Shown: positions 7,324 through 11,125 of the stretch, one piece after another | Layout: each line of letters begins with the position of its first letter | Position numbering within the stretch: the stretch's first letter is position 1 | DNA from: CAYYHA01 sp964471535 | GTDB taxonomy: Bacteria > Myxococcota > Myxococcia > SLRQ01 | DNA: 11,125 nt | Reading direction: 5' to 3' | NCBI GenBank assembly: GCA_964471535.1 | Contig: CAYYHA010000127.1 | Location: 1 to 11,125 of the forward strand | Translations under genes and position numbers: made by a program | Notes under the pieces: model-generated | What the model saw: only the letters and a program-made list of their open reading frames with translations | What the model was told of the DNA's origin: nothing | Databases searched by the model: none

Positions 7324-7791
7324 ATGCGACGCCTGGTCCTGACCCTCTGCCTCCTCCTCGCCGCCGCCTGCGCGACCGCCGGCCGGCCGCGGCCGCTGCC
7401 CGACGAGCCGGAGACGAAGGCGGTGCTCGATGTTCTCGAGGCCTACCGTCGGGCCCTGGAAGCCAAGGACATGGAGGGCCTCTTGCGCCTGGTCAGCCGC
7501 GAGTACCTGGACGATCTTGGGACACCCGAGAGCGACGACGACATCGACTACGACGCGCTGCCCCAAAAGCTCGCCCGGGACTTCGAGAAGGTGACCGCCC
7601 TGCGCGTCGACCTGCAGGTGCTCCGCATGCGCTTCGACGACGAGAAGCGCCATGCGACGGTGGACTACCGCTATGATGTGCGCTTTCAGCTCTCCATGCC
7701 TTCGGGCCAGAAGTGGCACAATGCTTTGGACGTGAACCGCATGGAACTGAAGCGGGAAGGCACGACCTGGAAGATCACGAGGGGGCTGTAG
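7324..7791 (+). CDS. small lipoprotein with NTF2/SnoaL-like domain
   Basis: ATG 7324 has a good AAGGAG site five bases upstream and gives 155 residues. The N-terminus MRRLVLTLCLLLAAAC is a lipoprotein signal with Cys16 as the likely lipidated residue; the -3 residue is Ala rather than the preferred Leu, a tolerated variant. Residues about 30-150 start with an alpha helix (VLDVLEAYRRALEAKD...) and continue with alternating helix and long beta strands ending in WKITRGL. This is the cone-like NTF2/SnoaL pattern (DUF4440-type) often used for ligand binding or as a non-enzymatic pocket. No catalytic residues can be assigned. It follows the M23 gene by 52 bases and precedes the SCP2-like gene by three, so it is probably in the same operon. 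Call based on fold pattern only; ligand unknown. Confidence 0.82.
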   Translation: MRRLVLTLCLLLAAACATAGRPRPLPDEPETKAVLDVLEAYRRALEAKDMEGLLRLVSREYLDDLGTPESDDDIDYDALPQKLARDFEKVTALRVDLQVLRMRFDDEKRHATVDYRYDVRFQLSMPSGQKWHNALDVNRMELKREGTTWKITRGL

Positions 7792-7794
7792 CCC

Positions 7795-8265
7795 ATGGGG
7801 GAGTCGGCGGCAAAGCTGCAGAGCTTCTTTCGGAGCAGTGAGGCGGCCACGAAGGCGACGCGCCCGCTGAAGCGCGATGCCGAGGTGGGCATCACGTTTA
7901 CCGACGAGCCCGATACGCCCTATCGCTTCACCATGGAGTCGGGGCGGGGCGAGGTGGTTCCGGGGACGGCGAAGGACGAGGACTTCCACCTGCACCTGCC
8001 GCCGGTGGCGGTGGACGAGCTGGTGCGCCTGGAGACCGACAACCTGGGCGAGTTCGCCGTTGCCTTCTTCAAGTGCATGCTCGCGGACGAGGAGGAGCGG
8101 AAGATCCGCGTGAAGCTCCACAGCGGCTTTTTGAAGCTCACCCGGCGCGGCTACCTGAAGACCCTGGCCCTCGGGGGTCCCACCGTGCTCGCCTTCATGG
8201 CGCGGCAGGGCCTGAAGGGACCGGCGGGCATCAAGAAGGCCATCGACAAGCTGCGCAAGGGCTGA
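7795..8265 (+). CDS. SCP2 sterol-binding-like domain protein
   Basis: ATG 7795 lies three bases after the upstream stop, with AGGGGG (7780-7785) nine bases before it; 156 residues. There is no signal peptide or membrane segment, so it is probably cytoplasmic. The core (about 29-120) shows a pattern of beta strands, an acidic loop and a helix containing LVRLETDNLGEFAVAFF, then a strand-rich segment with RKIRVKLHSG. This resembles SCP2 domains, where a residue stretch like 'dl..l..G..dp..af..G.l.v.G' precedes the last strand and the fold binds lipids in a hydrophobic tunnel. The last 35 residues are a basic, Gly/Lys-rich helical tail. The family match is by pattern, not search. Tight coupling with the NTF2-like lipoprotein suggests a joint role, possibly with lipids. 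Confidence 0.68.
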   Translation: MGESAAKLQSFFRSSEAATKATRPLKRDAEVGITFTDEPDTPYRFTMESGRGEVVPGTAKDEDFHLHLPPVAVDELVRLETDNLGEFAVAFFKCMLADEEERKIRVKLHSGFLKLTRRGYLKTLALGGPTVLAFMARQGLKGPAGIKKAIDKLRKG

Positions 8266-8285
8266 TCCCGCTGCCTCCCCCTTGG

Positions 8286-8303
8286 GCGGGCCGACCGGCC
8301 CGC
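8286..8303. terminator. hairpin between convergent genes
   Basis: GCGGGCC (8286-8292) and GGCCCGC (8297-8303) form a perfect 7-base stem with a four-base loop, in the 84-base gap between the SCP2-like gene and the convergent membrane protease gene. It could act for both strands. Neither side has a T-run, so it may terminate weakly or act with Rho. Confidence 0.42.
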
Positions 8304-8349
8304 TGCGCCACTGGCTCCTCTGTGGCCGTGCGCCCGCCGGTGGACGAGG

Positions 8350-10785
8350 TCAATCGCGGTGCACCTCGGCCTCGCCCGGCGCCTCGCGCAGCGAAGGATG
8401 GGCCTCGAGAAAGCGGGCCCGCTCGGCGAAATCGTGCGCCGAGACCTGAAGCCCCTCGCCCGCCAGCGGATGGACCGCCAGCGCGTCGAAGGCCTGCGCC
8501 GCCTCGGCGTAGCGTCCGCTTTCGAGGAGGGCGAGCGCGGCGAGGCGGAGGTTCTCCACGGCGAGGCCTCCGTCGGCGGGAAGACCCAGGCGCGTTGCCG
8601 CGGCGAGGTAGCGGTGGGCGCCTACGTAGTCCCGTCCGTTGAAGAGCTGCCGCCCCACCAGATAGTGGAGCAGGGCCGAATCGGGATGCTCGGCGAGGCG
8701 CTCCATCAGATGCACGGCGGCGACCGCACCCCCGATCTGTCCCAGGAGGAAGGGGCGCAGCACGCCGGCCAGGGCCGGATCTCGGGCGGCCAGCTGCTTG
8801 GCTGCGGCCAAGCGCGTGAGGTTCGGGTCCACGTCCAGCGCCTGCACCCGTGCGTACTCGGTCAGGGCCGTCGCCTCATCCCCCCGCTTCCACGCCTCGT
8901 CACCCAGCCGCATGCGCAGGCGCGCCTCGAGGCCCGGGTCGAGCTTCGCGTGGGTCAGGGCCTGCCGGGCGACCGCTTCCGCCGCCGCGGCCTCGCCGGC
9001 GTCCCAGAGGGCGAAGGCGAGATCCTTCAGATGCGCGGGGTCGTCGGGCTCGAGGTCGGCGCAGCGGCGCCACGCCTTCGCCGCCTCGGCGGCACGGCCG
9101 CCCCGCTGCGCCGCGATGGCCCGGGCCTTCCAGCGCGCCACGTCGATGGCACAGCGGCGCCGGAAGATGCTCGGCCGGCGGAAGCGGGCGCGTGCCGCCC
9201 GCTCGGTCGCCGGGTCGAGGGGCCACTCGGCGATGAAGCGGCGCCAACCGTCGAAGAGCGTCTTCGGGTCCCCGAGCACGTCGAGGCGACCTGCCTGGTA
9301 GGCCGCCTTCACCGCCCCGATGCCCCGGGTGTCGGCGAGCCACCGCACGAAGGATCCGGCGAGGGTGTAGGCGCGCGAGGCCGCGGCGAAGCGCAGGCCC
9401 GAGCCGTGAAACAGAGACTCGATGGGCGGCGCGACCCCGAGCGCCATCATCGCCCGGGCCCAGCCGTGGGGGCTCGCGCGATCCGCCCGCCAGTCCGCGG
9501 CGACGGCCAGACCCTCGATGAGGCCGTCGTTGGGCACGATCCCGTTGGACGAGGCGACGTGGAAGGGGCCCGGCGCCAGGGAGGCGGCGAGGACGTGGGC
9601 GAGCTCGTGCTTCAGGGTGCGGTGAGGATGGCCCTCGTCGTGGAGGAAGAAGGCGCGCTGCCACGGCTTGGCGATGCTCGTGTGGCGCGCCCCGGTCAGT
9701 CGCCCCTTCTCCTCCCGGTTGCGGAAGATCCAGCTGTGGATCTTGGGCGCCTTCGGCGGCAGCACCTCCGGCGGGAGGCGAAGCCAGGCGACCAGCTGCG
9801 CATAGCGGAACTCGTGGTCGGCCACCGTGCGCCGCACCCAGCCTGTCCCGCGCTCGCGGGGGTAGTGGATGATGAAGTGATCCGTCTCCACGCGGCCGCC
9901 GAGGGCGCGTTCCAAATCGGCGTAGGTCTGGCGAAAGCCGATGCGCCCCCCGGCGCCCTCGATCGCCGTGACGGCGGCGAGCAAGGCCAGCGAAAGAACG
10001 AGCGGCCTGCGGCGCAGCCTCGGTCGGGCGAGTGCGAAGCGCCGTGGGTGGAGGAGGAGAGCGAGGAGGGAGAGGCCGAGGAGGCCCACGAGGATCGTCA
10101 GGCCTCGGTAGGCGAGCAGCGCCGAGCCGATCTCGATGCGCTCGTCGTAGAGGGGACCGGCGACGAAGCCGTAGAGGTGGTGGTAGGCGAAGCTCTGCGG
10201 GCCGGTGAGGAGCAGATAGGCCAGGGGCAGGCTGCTCACCACGGCGAGGAGGAGGTAGAGGAGGACCTTCGGCCAGCGGCGCCGGGTCGCGGCGCCCATC
10301 CACACCCCCGCAACCACCGCCGGCAGCACCGAGGGGAGGGGGAGGACCGGGTACCAGGCCAGGCCCGCGGCCAGATCGCAGGTGCCCTTCAGCGCCCCCG
10401 AGAGCAGTGCGGTCGCCAGGCCGGCGGTGAGGAGCAGCAGCAGGAGGAGGCCTGCGGTGGCGGTCGGGAGCGCCGCAGCGGAGAGAGTCCCCTCGGGGCG
10501 GCGCAGATGGAGCGGCAGCGCCGGATCGGGGTCCACCTCGGCGATGCGTCGCTCGAGGTGGGCTGCAGCCATCCCCGCCACCGGCCCGAGCAGCCCCACG
10601 AGGAGGTTCAGGAGGAGGGCGTGGGGGTAGCCGGGGGTGTCGACCAGCGGCAGGAAGGCGGCGACCCCCATGACGAGGACCCACAGCGCGGCCACCACGG
10701 CCGCCGTGCGGGTGCGCGCGAGGAGCCAGAGGCGGGGCCAGACGGCCTGCGGCGCGGGACGTGCAGGGTTACGGCGGGCAGGCAT
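8350..10785 (-). CDS. polytopic membrane gluzincin-like metalloprotease with TPR repeats
   Basis: ATG 10783-10785 gives 811 residues; the ribosome site is weak (GAG about five bases before). The N-terminal 280 residues contain about seven hydrophobic segments (near 26-47, 57-76, 107-129, 146-165, 173-195, 228-246, 260-276), placing it in the inner membrane. Residues about 295-530 form a soluble peptidase_MA-like domain. It has HELAH at 393-397 (zinc ligands His393 and His397, catalytic Glu394) and Glu424 in LIEGLAVAAD as the third zinc ligand, 27 residues downstream, typical of gluzincins. Residues about 550-780 are alpha-helical with several TPR-like repeats (near 553-586, 587-620, 622-655, 703-736, 743-776). 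I do not know a characterised protein with this order. The zinc site looks intact, so it is probably an active protease, with TPRs for partner or substrate binding. Which side of the membrane the protease faces cannot be fixed from sequence alone. Confidence 0.9.
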   Translation of the reverse strand: MPARRNPARPAPQAVWPRLWLLARTRTAAVVAALWVLVMGVAAFLPLVDTPGYPHALLLNLLVGLLGPVAGMAAAHLERRIAEVDPDPALPLHLRRPEGTLSAAALPTATAGLLLLLLLTAGLATALLSGALKGTCDLAAGLAWYPVLPLPSVLPAVVAGVWMGAATRRRWPKVLLYLLLAVVSSLPLAYLLLTGPQSFAYHHLYGFVAGPLYDERIEIGSALLAYRGLTILVGLLGLSLLALLLHPRRFALARPRLRRRPLVLSLALLAAVTAIEGAGGRIGFRQTYADLERALGGRVETDHFIIHYPRERGTGWVRRTVADHEFRYAQLVAWLRLPPEVLPPKAPKIHSWIFRNREEKGRLTGARHTSIAKPWQRAFFLHDEGHPHRTLKHELAHVLAASLAPGPFHVASSNGIVPNDGLIEGLAVAADWRADRASPHGWARAMMALGVAPPIESLFHGSGLRFAAASRAYTLAGSFVRWLADTRGIGAVKAAYQAGRLDVLGDPKTLFDGWRRFIAEWPLDPATERAARARFRRPSIFRRRCAIDVARWKARAIAAQRGGRAAEAAKAWRRCADLEPDDPAHLKDLAFALWDAGEAAAAEAVARQALTHAKLDPGLEARLRMRLGDEAWKRGDEATALTEYARVQALDVDPNLTRLAAAKQLAARDPALAGVLRPFLLGQIGGAVAAVHLMERLAEHPDSALLHYLVGRQLFNGRDYVGAHRYLAAATRLGLPADGGLAVENLRLAALALLESGRYAEAAQAFDALAVHPLAGEGLQVSAHDFAERARFLEAHPSLREAPGEAEVHRD

Positions 10786-10969
10786 CGCTCAAGACGGCTC
10801 CGCTCGGAGGGCAGGGCAAGGACGGCCTCGCACGGGGGGCCGGGCTCGTAGGAGAGGGCTGTGTCCGCATCGCTTGGAAAAGGAGGACATTGCCGGCGCG
10901 CAGCATTCGACGGCAGGGGGTCGGGTGGGGCCGCCGGCGACGGCGCAAGGAGAACCACCGAGGCCGTTC

Positions 10970-11005
10970 GCAAATTTGCCGGAGCGTGACGGCACCGATT
11001 ATTTT
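10970..11005 (+). promoter_or_regulatory. candidate promoter of the PilZ gene with palindrome
   Basis: This is the most AT-rich patch of the 227-base divergent gap. A perfect palindrome GCAAATTTGC (10970-10979) overlaps a -35-like TTGCCG (10976-10981). TATTTT (11000-11005) lies 18 bases further. A start point would fall near 11012, almost exactly at the PilZ ATG (11013), implying a leaderless or near-leaderless mRNA. The gap otherwise shows nothing convincing. Confidence 0.3.
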
Positions 11006-11012
11006 CGCCTGG

Positions 11013-11125
11013 ATGGTGCCACCCGAAGAGAAGCGCAAGCAGCCCCGCGTCCCCATCGAGCTTCGTGTCGACTACAAGAAGATGAACACCTTCTTCGCCG
11101 ACTACACGAAGAACATCTCCAAGGG
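11013..11125 (+). CDS. PilZ-domain protein, N-terminal fragment
   Basis: The gene runs off the right edge; 37 residues are visible from ATG 11013. The visible part, PEEKRKQPRVPIELRVDY followed by an FFADYTKNISK stretch, fits the start of a Myxococcus-type PilZ domain. It has a basic R-x-x-x-R-like patch (KRKQPR) of the sort that contacts cyclic-di-GMP, and the strand entering 'NISKGG'. PilZ proteins bind c-di-GMP and often control motility, surface polysaccharide or gene expression. An in-frame GTG at 10986 would add nine residues but has its purine-rich site too close. No good ribosome site precedes ATG 11013. The rest of the domain, including the D/NxSxxG motif, is outside the window or at its very edge. 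Confidence 0.78.
   Translation, partial: MVPPEEKRKQPRVPIELRVDYKKMNTFFADYTKNISK

Noticed and set aside
10431..10450. GCA/GGA-rich triplet run
   Set aside because: It is simply the poly-Leu codons of a membrane segment on the minus strand, not a separate repeat element.
8359..10851. An 830-codon open frame on the plus strand spanning the whole membrane protease gene
   Set aside because: Its translation is low-complexity and charged, with no recognisable domain, while the opposite strand has TM segments, HELAH and TPRs. Long antisense frames are expected in DNA this rich in G and C.
10970..11010. Possible sigma54 promoter before the PilZ gene
   Set aside because: The GG and GC dinucleotides are not 10 bases apart on either strand, so the sigma54 spacing rule fails.

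Overview
The window is very GC-rich DNA (roughly 70% by eye) and is almost fully packed with genes. It most resembles a Myxococcota or other former deltaproteobacterial chromosome. The pointers are a eukaryote-like Ser/Thr kinase with the HRDVSPQN catalytic loop and C-terminal PEGA repeats, a Myxococcus-type PilZ protein, and a large lipoprotein with bacterial Ig-like domains and short Cys-rich modules. I see no rRNA, tRNA, CRISPR, transposase or integrase, and no base-composition break that would suggest a recently acquired island. No gene-free stretch exceeds 300 bases; the largest are about 236 bases (2937-3172) and about 227 bases (10786-11012).

Layout. At 1-411 (+) lies the C-terminal part of an alpha/beta hydrolase, cut by the window edge. 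At 408-2936 (-) is a transmembrane Ser/Thr kinase whose stop codon shares two bases with the hydrolase stop. At 3173-5170 (-) is a cysteine-rich Ig-like lipoprotein, upstream of the kinase and on the same strand. A 59-base divergent gap separates it from a four-gene plus-strand cluster: a homoserine-kinase-type (APH-fold) phosphotransferase (5230-6231), a secreted M23 metallopeptidase (6228-7271), a small NTF2-like lipoprotein (7324-7791) and an SCP2-like protein (7795-8265). Converging on that cluster is 8350-10785 (-), a polytopic membrane protein with a gluzincin (HELAH) peptidase domain and C-terminal TPRs. Divergent from it, and running off the right edge, is the start of a PilZ-domain protein (11013-11125).

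How the genes may work together. Most products are membrane or cell-envelope proteins: two lipoproteins, a peptidoglycan endopeptidase candidate, a membrane protease and a sensor-like kinase. The M23 gene overlaps the phosphotransferase by 4 bases, and the two genes after it follow closely, so co-transcription is likely. The kinase and the big lipoprotein may form a second unit, although a 236-base gap holding a plausible promoter separates them. No single recognised pathway ties these together. The most unusual items are the 7-TM/gluzincin/TPR protein and the lipoprotein with four regular four-Cys modules and an unrecognised C-terminal domain.
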